Positions 9,630 through 22,490 of a DNA stretch of 64,000 nt are shown piece by piece (position 1 is the first letter of the stretch; each line of letters opens with the position of its first letter). The notes under the pieces were generated by a model, which did not search any database, was not told the origin of the DNA, and worked only from the letters and a program-made list of their open reading frames with translations. Origin of the DNA: Citrobacter gillenii (GTDB lineage: Bacteria; Pseudomonadota; Gammaproteobacteria; Enterobacterales; Enterobacteriaceae); the NCBI RefSeq assembly GCF_013337685.1, contig NZ_SUQN01000006.1, positions 372,001-436,000 of the forward strand, read 5' to 3'. A program made the translations under genes and the position numbers.

Positions 9630-12600
9630 TTAGTCCCGCTTCGCGCTGACCGTCAGCCCCAGTTGATAATGGGGGTCGCTCTTATCTGGCCAGTATGCAA
9701 CCACCAGCGTGGCCTCTGGCGTGCTGAATTCCTTCACCCAAATGCTGACGATCACGCTCAGGCTTTTCGGTTTTGTGACTTTTTCGTCCTTATTATCCGC
9801 ACCTTCAATGCGATATGCATATTTATAGTAGCCCTGCGGACTGCTGCTCTGGCGATGGTTTTCAACGCCTGGCACATCACTGGATTCAGCAAACAATACC
9901 TGGCTCCCCCCGGTCAGCGTGAGCGACCAGCCGCTGCGTTCTTCCTGCCATCCTGGCAGGCTTACGCGAAAATCCAGTCGTCGGTGTGCCACAGCGTCGA
10001 TGGTTGTGTTGCCCGTCACGACATCCAGCGCCGAGGCGAAGGCGATATCCGCCACCATTCCGCTAACAATGGCCCGGTATTCCACTACGGACTCCGCCAA
10101 ATCCTCGAGACTCCAGGCTCGCCAGACAAAACCGTGAAATTCGCTGGCCGGAATGCCAAAGCAGGAGCGCCGCAGCCAGTGTTCAAACGCCGTCGTCCTT
10201 AGTTCGTTGGCAATAAACGCCAGCGTAACCCCGGCAATGATCAGTAGAGTGGCCCATCCGGCAGGACCAAGTCCCATAAGACCGGTACTACTTGTTAAGG
10301 CAAAAACCCCTGTAAAACCAAATCCTGAACTGATACCTCCTGCAATGATTGAAGTAATTGCCGATGCACGATGAATTCGACCTGCATTAATATCACCAGC
10401 ATCATACGCATCAGTGCCATGCTTCCAGTTTCTCATCCCCTCAACAATAGCCGCCATCCCGCCCAGTACCGCACCAAACCGGACCAATGAAGGTATCTGC
10501 TGCGCTTTGGAGAGCACCGCCCAGTTTTGTTTTAACGCCAGTTTGGAAGCAAAGCCGGAGAGCTCCGTGAAACCCTCAATAAGCAGCAGGTTGTTAATGG
10601 AAATATCGGCAACAACATCCACATCGGAGCCACCGGATGTCTCCAGGCGTTCTAACAGATCGCTCCAGTTTGCCACCTGTAGCGCCATCAGCCCGGCTCC
10701 CAACATCAGTCCGGCGCTGTCACCGCTAATCAGGCGCATTCCCCGCTCATGCCATACTGCCAGTTGTGCATAGCTTGCTTTTACTACCGGGCCAGCAAGC
10801 CCTTTTCCCTGTAATGACAGATCGGAAATAAACAGGTCGTGGATCTCACTGACCATTGCCGGATTATTGAAAGGTGTTTTCCCCATATTAAGATAAGGGA
10901 GCTCCGCCCGTAGCTGCTCCAGTGTACCGGGCGCGCTGTAACGCACCCGTATTGGGGTATCCAGTGCCTTGCCCCGCATGCTCATCAGCTCATCAACTAC
11001 CCGCGCGCCACCGCCCCGATAGCCAGTATCTTTAAAAGTAGCGTTATTCACTGACAGCGACTGACGTAAGGTCTCGTTATTTTTAAGATGCCGCTTTAAC
11101 TTACGGAAGGTCGTTTCATACTCCAGCACAACGGTAGATTCTCCCGCAGTTAGCATTGCCGCCTGCGTCATTGCCAGATAACTTTTGCGGGTCGCTTCAT
11201 TCAACGTTTTGTTCAAACGGCTGAATGAACCCGCAGCCGCCAGAAGCCTGCTTGCCCATCCCTGCTTAATGGCTGCACTTTTCAGATATCGGCCAAATTC
11301 ATCCGACGTTGCTGCCGCCTTGAGATCACCATAAACATTAGCGCCGCTGAACACGAGTGCCGTCAATGACGTTTTCATTCCGGTAAACCCCAGCCAGGCT
11401 GGAGAATCGGATGTCTGTAGCCACTGGTGCCAGACTTTGTCCGTCGCCTCCCCCATAGCCCCGCCCTGAAGGCAGGCTGACAACGACAGCATCTGCGCCG
11501 CCCAATCAGCAATACATGTTTCCGGAGCATAGTCATTAGTGAGAATATTTTGCCAAAGCACAGACTGGTACCAGGCGGCCAGATCGGTATCAACGTCATT
11601 AAGTCGTTGCAGCGGCCAGGTGAATTTACTGTCAAACTGTCTGTCAAAATCAGCCCTGACCGGCTCCTTATAGCTTTTTAATAAGCGGGCATACTTTCGG
11701 GCAAACGCCTCTGCAGCAACATCTTCTTGCGGAATAGCCTTTGGTCCATAACCGCCGATTGACGGTCCAGTAGATTCAACAAGCGGGCCGCTTTGCGCGG
11801 TAATATCAGACTTTATTTTCTCGAGATACTGGGTGATGGCCTGCGATATCACATATTGGTGGAGAACTTCTGGTCGCTCAATATAGGCCTGAATAGACTC
11901 CGTCAGCTGCATGCGGGCGTTGTTCAACTCCTGAATAATACCCATCTCATCAGCAAGCGGTACTGCCATTACAGTACAGTGATACTCCTGAGACAAGCGG
12001 AATATCTGATAGCTCAACGCGTCCTGCTTTTCAGGATTGGTGCGAGGGTAAAATCCATGCACGCCCCCCACATCGTCACCCTCAACCTGTTCAATATTTT
12101 GAAAATTTTCGCTGTTAAATTCGGCCACGTTGGCTTTGAGCGTAGAAAGAGACTCATCCAGAGCAAAGCATCCATCCCCGGATACCTGTCCTTCTTTTGA
12201 GAGGATAATTTTGGTAAAACGACTGTCCGGACGGGAACCATCCTGGTAGCCTTTCAGCACATCAGGACTCCATGGATAACGACTAAAGGCCAGCCAGGCT
12301 TCGCTGTAGCACGTATTATCGATGTTGATAAACCCTGCTATAACATCATGGTTAGTCATCCTGCACATCTGCGCAAGCGGCTCGACGGTGTCACCTTCTG
12401 GCATTAATAGCGCCTCAAATTGCCGCATACACCCATCCGCCGTAACTTCATAACCATGCCAGACAATTTTATCGAGTAGTACATACAGATACCCCATCCG
12501 CAACGTGCGCAGGGCATACTTAAATTCGTCTCCGCTTAGCTGGACATCCTGTTCAGGGACTTCGGGACGCCATGTTGAGCCAGCCTGCCCTCTCGGCACT

Positions 12601-12722
12601 GCAGCGACGCGCAGTGGGTAGACAGGAACACCTTTACGTTCACAAACTCTGCAACCGGTAGGGTACGAAGCTGCCTGCAGGCTGGCGACACGATTACGGT
12701 TTAATTCTTCACGAAGTCCCAT
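9630..12722 (-). CDS. BTH_I2691/VasX-like type VI secretion effector (putative membrane-acting toxin)
   Basis: A 1030-residue protein. Residues 1-130 resemble the N-terminal region of VasX/BTH_I2691-type T6SS effectors: a CxxC near the start (GCRVCERKGVPVYPLRVA) and the pattern LRTLRMGYLYVLLD. A long mostly helical middle follows. Hydrophobic stretches lie near residues 664-684, 741-760, 784-812 and 815-841. The last 190 residues look beta-rich and soluble. The hydrophobic segments suggest insertion into a target membrane, as for VasX, but that is inference. No VgrG, Hcp, PAAR or structural T6SS gene is nearby, so it is an orphan cargo unit. The ribosome-binding site is weak. Two putative immunity genes follow. 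Confidence 0.8.
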   Translation of the reverse strand: MGLREELNRNRVASLQAASYPTGCRVCERKGVPVYPLRVAAVPRGQAGSTWRPEVPEQDVQLSGDEFKYALRTLRMGYLYVLLDKIVWHGYEVTADGCMRQFEALLMPEGDTVEPLAQMCRMTNHDVIAGFINIDNTCYSEAWLAFSRYPWSPDVLKGYQDGSRPDSRFTKIILSKEGQVSGDGCFALDESLSTLKANVAEFNSENFQNIEQVEGDDVGGVHGFYPRTNPEKQDALSYQIFRLSQEYHCTVMAVPLADEMGIIQELNNARMQLTESIQAYIERPEVLHQYVISQAITQYLEKIKSDITAQSGPLVESTGPSIGGYGPKAIPQEDVAAEAFARKYARLLKSYKEPVRADFDRQFDSKFTWPLQRLNDVDTDLAAWYQSVLWQNILTNDYAPETCIADWAAQMLSLSACLQGGAMGEATDKVWHQWLQTSDSPAWLGFTGMKTSLTALVFSGANVYGDLKAAATSDEFGRYLKSAAIKQGWASRLLAAAGSFSRLNKTLNEATRKSYLAMTQAAMLTAGESTVVLEYETTFRKLKRHLKNNETLRQSLSVNNATFKDTGYRGGGARVVDELMSMRGKALDTPIRVRYSAPGTLEQLRAELPYLNMGKTPFNNPAMVSEIHDLFISDLSLQGKGLAGPVVKASYAQLAVWHERGMRLISGDSAGLMLGAGLMALQVANWSDLLERLETSGGSDVDVVADISINNLLLIEGFTELSGFASKLALKQNWAVLSKAQQIPSLVRFGAVLGGMAAIVEGMRNWKHGTDAYDAGDINAGRIHRASAITSIIAGGISSGFGFTGVFALTSSTGLMGLGPAGWATLLIIAGVTLAFIANELRTTAFEHWLRRSCFGIPASEFHGFVWRAWSLEDLAESVVEYRAIVSGMVADIAFASALDVVTGNTTIDAVAHRRLDFRVSLPGWQEERSGWSLTLTGGSQVLFAESSDVPGVENHRQSSSPQGYYKYAYRIEGADNKDEKVTKPKSLSVIVSIWVKEFSTPEATLVVAYWPDKSDPHYQLGLTVSAKRD

Positions 12723-12802
12723 AGCGAATTAATCCATTATGTTTGCATGGTTTAATACGCATACTACTCCATAGTGACTTAACCGAAATTCGATCCACCT
12801 GA

Positions 12803-12853
12803 AATTCAGATATTATCAAGGAAGAACTGGCGACCCAGGCAGCCAAAGGCTAA
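12803..12853 (+). other. short open tail NSDIIKEELATQAAKG-stop, possible gene remnant
   Basis: Sixteen codons ending in TAA that read like a coding C-terminus, in the 253-base gap between the effector and murA. No start or larger frame is present. It may be the tail of a gene lost when the island arrived, or chance. The rest of 12723-12975 shows only the hairpin near murA. Confidence 0.2.
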
Positions 12854-12939
12854 TCGGCATTCAAGGAACTGCAGCAATTTTAGTGATCAATGCGCAACTG
12901 GCATTTACTGTCAGGTAGTGACGTACTACGAGGGGTCAG

Positions 12940-12962
12940 ACTCTCGCCAGAACGGCGAGAGT
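12940..12962. terminator. hairpin after murA
   Basis: Perfect stem ACTCTCGCC/GGCGAGAGT with a five-base loop just after the murA stop. No clear T run follows on the minus strand. Confidence 0.6.
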
Positions 12963-12975
12963 GCTGTAGAAAAAA

Positions 12976-14277
<1,302 letters not shown>

Positions 14278-14288
14278 TCACCCGTAGC

Positions 14289-14543
14289 TCAAAAACCGTT
14301 AAGTTTGCGATCGCGTGCCCATTCCGCTGGGGTAAATGCTTTGATCGACACGGCATGAATGCGGTTGTCCGCAATGTACTCCATCAATGGGCCATAGACC
14401 GATTGCTGCTTCTTGACCCGGCTCATGCCGTCAAACATCTCACCCACGGCAATAACCTGAAAGTGACTGCCATCGCCAGAGACGTGGACTTCCTGGAGGG
14501 AGAGTGCGTTCATCAGCACGCTCTGAATTTCATTATTTTCCAT
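14289..14543 (-). CDS. ibaG: IbaG (YrbA), BolA-family protein
   Basis: An 84-residue BolA-family protein, linked in E. coli to acid stress and known to pair with monothiol glutaredoxins through a shared iron-sulfur cluster. The BolA fold signature is visible as [18 protein letters not shown] and the C-terminal [14 protein letters not shown] start at [10 protein letters not shown]; the frame continues 21 codons upstream without conservation. It follows mlaB across a gap with a hairpin and a REP element, and precedes murA. Confidence 0.95.
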   Translation of the reverse strand: MENNEIQSVLMNALSLQEVHVSGDGSHFQVIAVGEMFDGMSRVKKQQSVYGPLMEYIADNRIHAVSIKAFTPAEWARDRKLNGF

Positions 14544-14616
14544 GGGCTCTTCATTCGTCAGATAGTGAAAACAGCCCAACATCTTAGAGCAAAGTTGCGC
14601 TGTCATAAATAAGCAA

Positions 14617-14648
14617 AAAGCCTCGCCGATAAATCAGACAAGGCTTTG
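14617..14648 (-). terminator. hairpin after the mla operon
   Basis: AAAGCCT.../...AAGGCTTT imperfect stem between mlaB and ibaG. It may attenuate readthrough from mlaFEDCB into ibaG-murA. Confidence 0.45.
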
Positions 14649-14674
14649 GTGGCTGCTACCCCCTCAGGGGGTTT

Positions 14675-14709
14675 GCCGGATGGCGGCACAAGACCTTATC
14701 CGGCCTACA
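14675..14709. repeat. REP element between mlaB and ibaG
   Basis: GCCGGAT...ATCCGGCCTAC palindromic unit. A separate ACCCCCTCAGGGGGT palindrome lies just before it (14658-14672). Confidence 0.7.
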
Positions 14710-14714
14710 AAAAA

Positions 14715-15007
14715 TTAACGCGGAAGGACATCGTCAGGCAGATTGTAAAGCTTTGCCAGCGTATAAACCTTATCGTTCACACCGCTGAGTACAACACGGT
14801 TCCCCTGCCTCTTGCCCTGGTCAATAAGATGGACCAGCAGTGCCAGTCCACCGGTATCAACCCGGGAAACCTGGCTCAGATCGATGCAGGTAACCCCTTT
14901 CATCGCTTCAACACGCGCATCCCATAATGGGTTTAACACGTCCTGATCCAGTTCCCCCACCAGCAACAACTTGTCACCTTCACGCGCCCAGGCGAGTGAC
15001 TGCGTCA

Positions 15008-15008
<1 letters not shown>
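14715..15008 (-). CDS. mlaB: MlaB, STAS-domain subunit of the Mla phospholipid transporter
   Basis: Cytoplasmic STAS protein that binds the ATPase MlaF and is needed for stable MlaFEDB complex activity. The 97 residues match E. coli MlaB. The conserved STAS loop threonine is T52 (SRVDTGGLALL). The start codon overlaps the mlaC stop by one base (TAATG), implying translational coupling. Last gene of mlaFEDCB. Confidence 0.95.
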
Positions 15009-15661
<653 letters not shown>

Positions 15662-16219
15662 TTATTTCGTCGCGCCCGCAGGCGTGGTGGCTTCATTATT
15701 ACCCTGAGCCGCAGTCGGCGCATCGCCAGAATTCTTATTGTCATCGCCTTTACTGTTACTGTTGTAAAGGAACTGACCAATCATATCTTCCAGCACCATC
15801 GCCGATTTGGTGTCCTGGATCGTATCACCATCCTTGAGAATAGCGGTTCCCAGTTCAGGATCCTCAAAACCGACGTTCAATGCCAGATATTGCTCACCCA
15901 GCAGACCGGAAGTGCGGATACTCAGCGAACTGGTATCTGGAATCTGGTTAAAGCGCGATTCAATCTCCAGCGTCACACGCGGCAGGTACGATTTCGGATC
16001 CAACGAAATGTCCGACACGCGTCCAACAACTACCCCGCCAATCCGCACCGGAGAGCGTTCTCTCAAGCCGCCAATGTTATCAAAGGTCGCATAAATCGTG
16101 TAGGTCGGCTCAGTACGCATAGAAGTGACGTTAGCTGCTTTCAGGCAGACGAACAGCGCCGCCAGCAGCGCAACCAACAGGAATAACCCGACCCAAATTT
16201 CATTTTTTTTCGTTTGCAT
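15662..16219 (-). CDS. mlaD: MlaD, MCE-domain subunit of the Mla transporter
   Basis: Inner-membrane-anchored MCE protein that forms a hexameric ring through which phospholipid passes. The chosen start MQTKKNEIWVG gives 185 residues: one N-terminal membrane anchor (about 8-28), the MCE domain (about 38-120), and a low-complexity tail rich in Asn, Gly and Ala. The frame extends five codons upstream but runs into mlaE. It begins 4 bases after mlaE. Confidence 0.95.
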   Translation of the reverse strand: MQTKKNEIWVGLFLLVALLAALFVCLKAANVTSMRTEPTYTIYATFDNIGGLRERSPVRIGGVVVGRVSDISLDPKSYLPRVTLEIESRFNQIPDTSSLSIRTSGLLGEQYLALNVGFEDPELGTAILKDGDTIQDTKSAMVLEDMIGQFLYNSNSKGDDNKNSGDAPTAAQGNNEATTPAGATK

Positions 16220-16223
16220 GAAC

Positions 16224-17826
<1,603 letters not shown>

Positions 17827-18041
17827 TGATTCATCCTTTACTATTGCCTCGTTGATCGAAGAGTTTGGCGCTCAATTTAGCCATGAACCCAACATATTTA
17901 CAGATTATTACCCGCTCTGGTTAGCGAAAGCTGGCATTTGTTTTACTTTTTAGCCGCATAAAGTCAAAATTAAGACTTCGTTACGGCTTCCAGAAGATCC
18001 TTCACGTGGACCGGCGAGTATACCTGAAGAAAGGACTTTAG

Positions 18042-19019
18042 ATGCTTTTAGCGACGGCGCTGTTAATAATTGGTTTACTTCTGGTGGTCTACGGTGCCGA
18101 CCGTCTGGTATTTGCCGCCTCTATTTTATGCCGCACCTTCGGCATTCCCCCCATCATCATTGGGATGACCGTCGTCAGCATAGGCACATCGTTACCTGAA
18201 ATTATTGTCTCCGTTGCCGCCTCTATGAATGGGCAGCTCGATTTAGCCGTCGGCACCGCGCTCGGCTCAAACATCACCAATATTCTCCTGATTTTAGGCC
18301 TGTCAGCGCTGATTCACCCTTTTACCGTGCATTCTGATGTTCTGCGTCGCGAATTACCGCTAATGTTGCTGGTCAGTATTCTGGCCGCATCCGTGCTGTA
18401 CGACGGGGAACTAAGCCGCAGCGATGGTTTTTTTCTTCTGCTTCTGGCCGTGCTATGGCTGCTATTCATTGTTAAAATCGCGCGGTTGGCGGAACGGGAA
18501 GGCAATGACAGCCTGACCCGGGAGCAAGTGGCAGAACTGCCGCGCGAAGGGGGACTACCTGTCGCCTTTCTGTGGCTGGGCATTGCGCTGATTATTATGC
18601 CAATGGCAACGCGAATGGTGGTCGATAACGCCACCGTACTGGCGAATTACTTTGCCATTAGCGAACTCACCATCGGATTAACGGTGGTGGCGATTGGCAC
18701 CAGCCTGCCAGAGCTGGCAACGGCTATCGCGGGCCTGCGTAAGGGTGAAAATGATATTGCTGTCGGCAACATCATCGGGGCCAACATTTTTAATATTGTT
18801 ATCGTTCTCGGACTCCCCGCACTGATCACACCGGGCGAGGTCAATCCGATGGCCTTCGTCCGTGACTACAGTGTGATGCTACTGGTAAGTGTTATTTTTG
18901 CATTACTCTGCTGGCGACGTCCGCGCCAGATTGGTCGCGGCGCGGGTGCGCTGCTGACCGGCGGTTTTATCATATGGCTGGCGATGCTGTATTGGGTATC
19001 GCCACTTCTCGTTGGATAA
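18042..19019 (+). CDS. yrbG: YrbG, inner-membrane Na+/Ca2+ exchanger-family protein
   Basis: A 325-residue CaCA-family antiporter with ten or so membrane segments arranged as two inverted alpha repeats. The hallmark GTSLPE occurs twice, in VSIGTSLPEIIVS and VAIGTSLPELATA, each in a partner with a GN(I/N)IGANIFN-type segment. The ion exchanged in vivo is not known. It starts the long rightward cluster leading to kdsD and the lpt genes, with 13 bases to kdsD. Confidence 0.95.
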   Translation: MLLATALLIIGLLLVVYGADRLVFAASILCRTFGIPPIIIGMTVVSIGTSLPEIIVSVAASMNGQLDLAVGTALGSNITNILLILGLSALIHPFTVHSDVLRRELPLMLLVSILAASVLYDGELSRSDGFFLLLLAVLWLLFIVKIARLAEREGNDSLTREQVAELPREGGLPVAFLWLGIALIIMPMATRMVVDNATVLANYFAISELTIGLTVVAIGTSLPELATAIAGLRKGENDIAVGNIIGANIFNIVIVLGLPALITPGEVNPMAFVRDYSVMLLVSVIFALLCWRRPRQIGRGAGALLTGGFIIWLAMLYWVSPLLVG

Positions 19020-19032
19020 CTGGAAACGCATT

Positions 19033-20019
19033 ATGTCGCAATTAGAGTTGCAACCGGGTTTTGACTTTCAGCAAGCAGGCAAGGAAGTCCTGGCTATTGA
19101 ACGTGAAGGCCTGGCGGAGCTTGATCAGTACATCGACCTGAACTTTACCCTCGCCTGTGAGAAAATCGTCAACTGCGCGGGTAAAGTTGTGGTGATGGGA
19201 ATGGGGAAATCCGGGCATATCGGGCGCAAAATGGCCGCCACGTTTGCCAGTACCGGTACGCCGTCCTTTTTCGTACATCCTGGTGAAGCCGCACACGGCG
19301 ATCTGGGCATGGTATCGCCGCAGGACGTGGTGATCGCCATTTCTAATTCCGGTGAATCCAATGAGATTGCCGCATTAATTCCGGTGCTCAAACGCCTTCA
19401 CGTCCCGCTTATCTGCATAACCGGTCGTCCGGAAAGCAGCATGGCGCGTGCAGCAGATGTGCATCTGTGTGTTAAAGTACCCAAGGAAGCCTGCCCATTA
19501 GGTCTGGCGCCGACCAGCAGCACAACCGCGACGCTGGTGATGGGCGATGCGCTCGCCGTGGCATTATTGAAAGCCCGCGGCTTTACTGCGGAAGATTTTG
19601 CGTTGTCGCACCCCGGTGGCGCACTGGGGCGTAAGCTTTTGCTGCGCGTTAACGATATTATGCATACGGGCGACGAGATCCCGCATGTGAATAAAAACGC
19701 CAGCCTGCGCGATGCGTTACTTGAGATTACGCGTAAAAATCTCGGCATGACCGTCATTTGCGATGACACCATGAAGATCGACGGCATCTTCACGGATGGT
19801 GATTTACGCCGCGTCTTTGATATGGGCGTTGACGTTCGTCAGTTGGGGATTGCCGACGTGATGACCCCCGGGGGCATTCGCGTGCGTCCGGGCATTCTTG
19901 CCGTGGACGCCCTGAATTTAATGCAATCCCGCCATATTACCTCGGTGATGGTTGCTGATGGCGACCATTTACTCGGTGTGTTACATATGCATGATCTCCT
20001 GCGTGCAGGCGTAGTGTAA
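19033..20019 (+). CDS. kdsD: D-arabinose 5-phosphate isomerase
   Basis: Converts D-ribulose 5-phosphate to D-arabinose 5-phosphate, the first step to Kdo for lipopolysaccharide. Residues about 1-200 form a SIS sugar isomerase domain (GKSGHIGRKMAATFAS, SNSGESNEI). Two CBS domains follow (about 210-328). The start MSQLELQPGFDF gives 328 residues, equal to E. coli; seven further codons upstream overlap yrbG. It is 31 bases before kdsC, which acts two steps later. Confidence 0.97.
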   Translation: MSQLELQPGFDFQQAGKEVLAIEREGLAELDQYIDLNFTLACEKIVNCAGKVVVMGMGKSGHIGRKMAATFASTGTPSFFVHPGEAAHGDLGMVSPQDVVIAISNSGESNEIAALIPVLKRLHVPLICITGRPESSMARAADVHLCVKVPKEACPLGLAPTSSTTATLVMGDALAVALLKARGFTAEDFALSHPGGALGRKLLLRVNDIMHTGDEIPHVNKNASLRDALLEITRKNLGMTVICDDTMKIDGIFTDGDLRRVFDMGVDVRQLGIADVMTPGGIRVRPGILAVDALNLMQSRHITSVMVADGDHLLGVLHMHDLLRAGVV

Positions 20020-20050
20020 AAAGTAGAGTAGAAACGCAAGGATAAAAGAA

Positions 20051-20617
20051 ATGAGTAACGCAGGTGCGTCGCTTGCGACCTGTTATGGACCCGTCAGCGC
20101 TGAAGTCATCACCAGGGCAGAGAATATTCGTCTGCTGATCCTTGATGTGGATGGCGTACTGTCTGATGGCCTGATTTATATGGGCAACAACGGCGAAGAG
20201 CTCAAGGCGTTTAACGTCCGTGATGGCTACGGAATTCGTTGTGCGCTCACTTCCGGTATCGAGGTTGCTATTATTACCGGACGAAAGGCTAAACTTGTAG
20301 AAGACCGCTGTAACACGTTGGGGATTACCCATCTGTACCAAGGGCAGTCGGACAAACTGGTCGCCTTCGACGATCTGCTCAACAAGCTGGCGATCGCGCC
20401 GGAACAGGTGGCATACGTCGGCGACGATCTGATCGACTGGCCGGTGATGGCAAAAGTCGGATTAAGCGTGGCGGTGGCGGATGCCCACCCGCTGTTAATC
20501 CCTCGTGCCGACTATGTCACGCGCATTGATGGAGGGCGCGGCGCGGTACGTGAAGTCTGCGATTTATTACTCCTGGCGCAGGGCAAACTGGACGAGGCCA
20601 AAGGTCAATCGATATGA
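20051..20617 (+). CDS. kdsC: 3-deoxy-D-manno-octulosonate 8-phosphate phosphatase
   Basis: HAD-superfamily phosphatase releasing Kdo from Kdo-8-phosphate. The 188 residues carry the nucleophile motif DVDGVLSDG (D32, D34), the threonine motif ITGRK, and the C-terminal GDDLIDWP metal-binding motif. As a C0-type HAD it lacks a cap domain and works as a tetramer. It overlaps lptC by 4 bases. Confidence 0.97.
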   Translation: MSNAGASLATCYGPVSAEVITRAENIRLLILDVDGVLSDGLIYMGNNGEELKAFNVRDGYGIRCALTSGIEVAIITGRKAKLVEDRCNTLGITHLYQGQSDKLVAFDDLLNKLAIAPEQVAYVGDDLIDWPVMAKVGLSVAVADAHPLLIPRADYVTRIDGGRGAVREVCDLLLLAQGKLDEAKGQSI

Positions 20618-21189
20618 GCAAAACCAGACGTTGGGTTATCATTCTACTGTCGCTGGCCGTCCTTGTGCTGATCGGTATTAACCTGGCAGACAAAGACGAC
20701 ACCACTCAGGTGGTAATCAATAACAACGAGCCGACCTATAAGAGCGAACATACCGACAGCGTCGTGTATAGCCCGGAAGGCGCACTGAGCTATCGACTTA
20801 TCGCTCAACACGTTGAATATTATTCCGATCAGGCTGTTTCGTGGTTTACTCAACCGGTATTAACCACGTTTGATAAGGATAAAGTGCCGACCTGGTCTAT
20901 CAAGGCTGATAAAGCAAAATTGACTGAGGATCGGATGCTGTATCTGTATGGCCATGTTGAAGTCAACGCCCTGGTGGCAGACTCTCAACTACGCAGAATT
21001 ACGACCGATAACGCGCAGATTAACCTGGTGACGCAAGATGTCACCTCAAACGATCTGGTCACGTTGTATGGAACAACATTTAACTCCAGCGGACTGAAGA
21101 TGCGCGGCAATTTACGCAGCAAGAACGCCGAGCTGATTGAAAAGGTTAGAACCTCATATGAAATCCAAAACAAACAAACTCAGCCTTAA
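20614..21189 (+). CDS. lptC: LptC, bitopic component of the LPS export machine
   Basis: Anchored in the inner membrane by one N-terminal segment (about residues 7-25). Its periplasmic beta-jellyroll receives LPS from LptB2FG and passes it to LptA. The 191 residues match E. coli LptC. The ATGA overlap with kdsC upstream, and a 32-base overlap with lptA downstream, point to coupled translation. Confidence 0.97.
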   Translation: MSKTRRWVIILLSLAVLVLIGINLADKDDTTQVVINNNEPTYKSEHTDSVVYSPEGALSYRLIAQHVEYYSDQAVSWFTQPVLTTFDKDKVPTWSIKADKAKLTEDRMLYLYGHVEVNALVADSQLRRITTDNAQINLVTQDVTSNDLVTLYGTTFNSSGLKMRGNLRSKNAELIEKVRTSYEIQNKQTQP

Positions 21190-21712
21190 TCTTGTGCTTG
21201 CCAGCTCCCTTCTGGCCGCCAGCATTCCGGCATTTGCCGTCACCGGCGATACCGAGCAGCCGATTCACATTGAATCGGATCAGCAGTCCCTGGATATGCA
21301 GGGTAACGTGGTGACATTTACCGGTAATGTTATCGTGACGCAGGGCACCATCAAAATTAATGCCGATAAGGTTGTCGTGACCCGTCCGGGCGGTGAAGAC
21401 GGTAAAGAAGTGATCGATGGCTACGGCAATCCGGCAACGTTTTACCAGATGCAGGATAACGGTAAACCCGTTAACGGCCATGCCTTACAGATGCACTATG
21501 AACTGGCAAAAGATTTCGTTGTGCTGACGGGTAAAGCCTATCTGGAGCAGGTGGACAGCAACATCACCGGCGACAAAATTACCTATCTGGTAAAAGAGCA
21601 GAAAATGCAGGCCTTCAGCGATAAAGGCAAACGCGTCACTACCGTTCTGGTGCCGTCACAACTGCAGGATAAAAACAAAACCAAAGCTCCGGCAGAGAAA
21701 AAAGGTAACTGA
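21158..21712 (+). CDS. lptA: LptA, periplasmic LPS bridge protein
   Basis: Forms the periplasmic beta-jellyroll bridge carrying LPS from LptC to LptD at the outer membrane. The start MKSKTNKLSLN gives 184 residues, with a signal peptide cleaved near residue 27 (IPAFA-VTGD). The OstA/LptA fold follows (HIESDQQSLDMQGN). It begins inside the end of lptC and is followed 6 bases later by lptB. Confidence 0.97.
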   Translation: MKSKTNKLSLNLVLASSLLAASIPAFAVTGDTEQPIHIESDQQSLDMQGNVVTFTGNVIVTQGTIKINADKVVVTRPGGEDGKEVIDGYGNPATFYQMQDNGKPVNGHALQMHYELAKDFVVLTGKAYLEQVDSNITGDKITYLVKEQKMQAFSDKGKRVTTVLVPSQLQDKNKTKAPAEKKGN

Positions 21713-21718
21713 TTCGTT

Positions 21719-22444
21719 ATGGCAACATTAACTGCAAAGAACCTTGCAAAAGCCTATAAAGGCCGCCGTGTGGTGGAAGACGTCAGTCTGACCGTCAACT
21801 CTGGGGAGATCGTCGGTCTGCTCGGCCCTAACGGTGCGGGCAAAACAACGACCTTTTACATGGTGGTGGGCATTGTGCCGCGCGATGCGGGCAACATCAT
21901 CATCGATGACGAAGACATCAGCCTGCTGCCGCTGCATGCACGCGCCCGTCGCGGCATCGGTTATTTACCGCAGGAAGCCTCTATTTTTCGTCGTCTGAGC
22001 GTGTTTGATAACCTGATGGCGGTACTGCAAATTCGTGACGATCTCTCCAGCGAACAGCGCGAAGATCGTGCTAACGAACTGATGGAAGAGTTCCATATCG
22101 AACACCTGCGTGACAGCCTGGGACAGTCGCTGTCCGGGGGGGAACGTCGCCGTGTGGAAATCGCTCGAGCATTGGCTGCAAATCCGAAATTTATCCTGCT
22201 GGATGAACCATTTGCGGGCGTTGACCCGATCTCCGTTATCGATATCAAACGTATCATTGAACACCTGCGCGACAGCGGACTGGGCGTGCTGATCACCGAC
22301 CATAACGTACGTGAAACGCTGGCGGTCTGTGAACGCGCCTATATTGTGAGTCAGGGACATCTGATAGCACACGGCACGCCAACCGAAATACTGCAAGACG
22401 AACACGTTAAGCGCGTATACCTTGGGGAAGACTTCAGACTCTGA
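21719..22444 (+). CDS. lptB: LptB, ATPase of the LPS transporter LptB2FG
   Basis: Cytoplasmic ABC ATPase powering LPS extraction from the inner membrane. The 241 residues show Walker [10 protein letters not shown] (36-44), signature LSGGE (138-142) and Walker B with the catalytic E163 (ILLDEPFAG). LptF and LptG are not in the window. It is 46 bases upstream of rpoN. Confidence 0.98.
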   Translation: MATLTAKNLAKAYKGRRVVEDVSLTVNSGEIVGLLGPNGAGKTTTFYMVVGIVPRDAGNIIIDDEDISLLPLHARARRGIGYLPQEASIFRRLSVFDNLMAVLQIRDDLSSEQREDRANELMEEFHIEHLRDSLGQSLSGGERRRVEIARALAANPKFILLDEPFAGVDPISVIDIKRIIEHLRDSGLGVLITDHNVRETLAVCERAYIVSQGHLIAHGTPTEILQDEHVKRVYLGEDFRL

Positions 22445-22490
22445 TAGGGTAGAAGACGTCACGTTACTGCAGGAGAAAACCACTCTGAAC

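Noticed and set aside
9624..10202. 192-codon open frame antisense to the end of the effector
   Set aside because: No ribosome-binding site or recognisable domain; it mirrors the effector coding strand.
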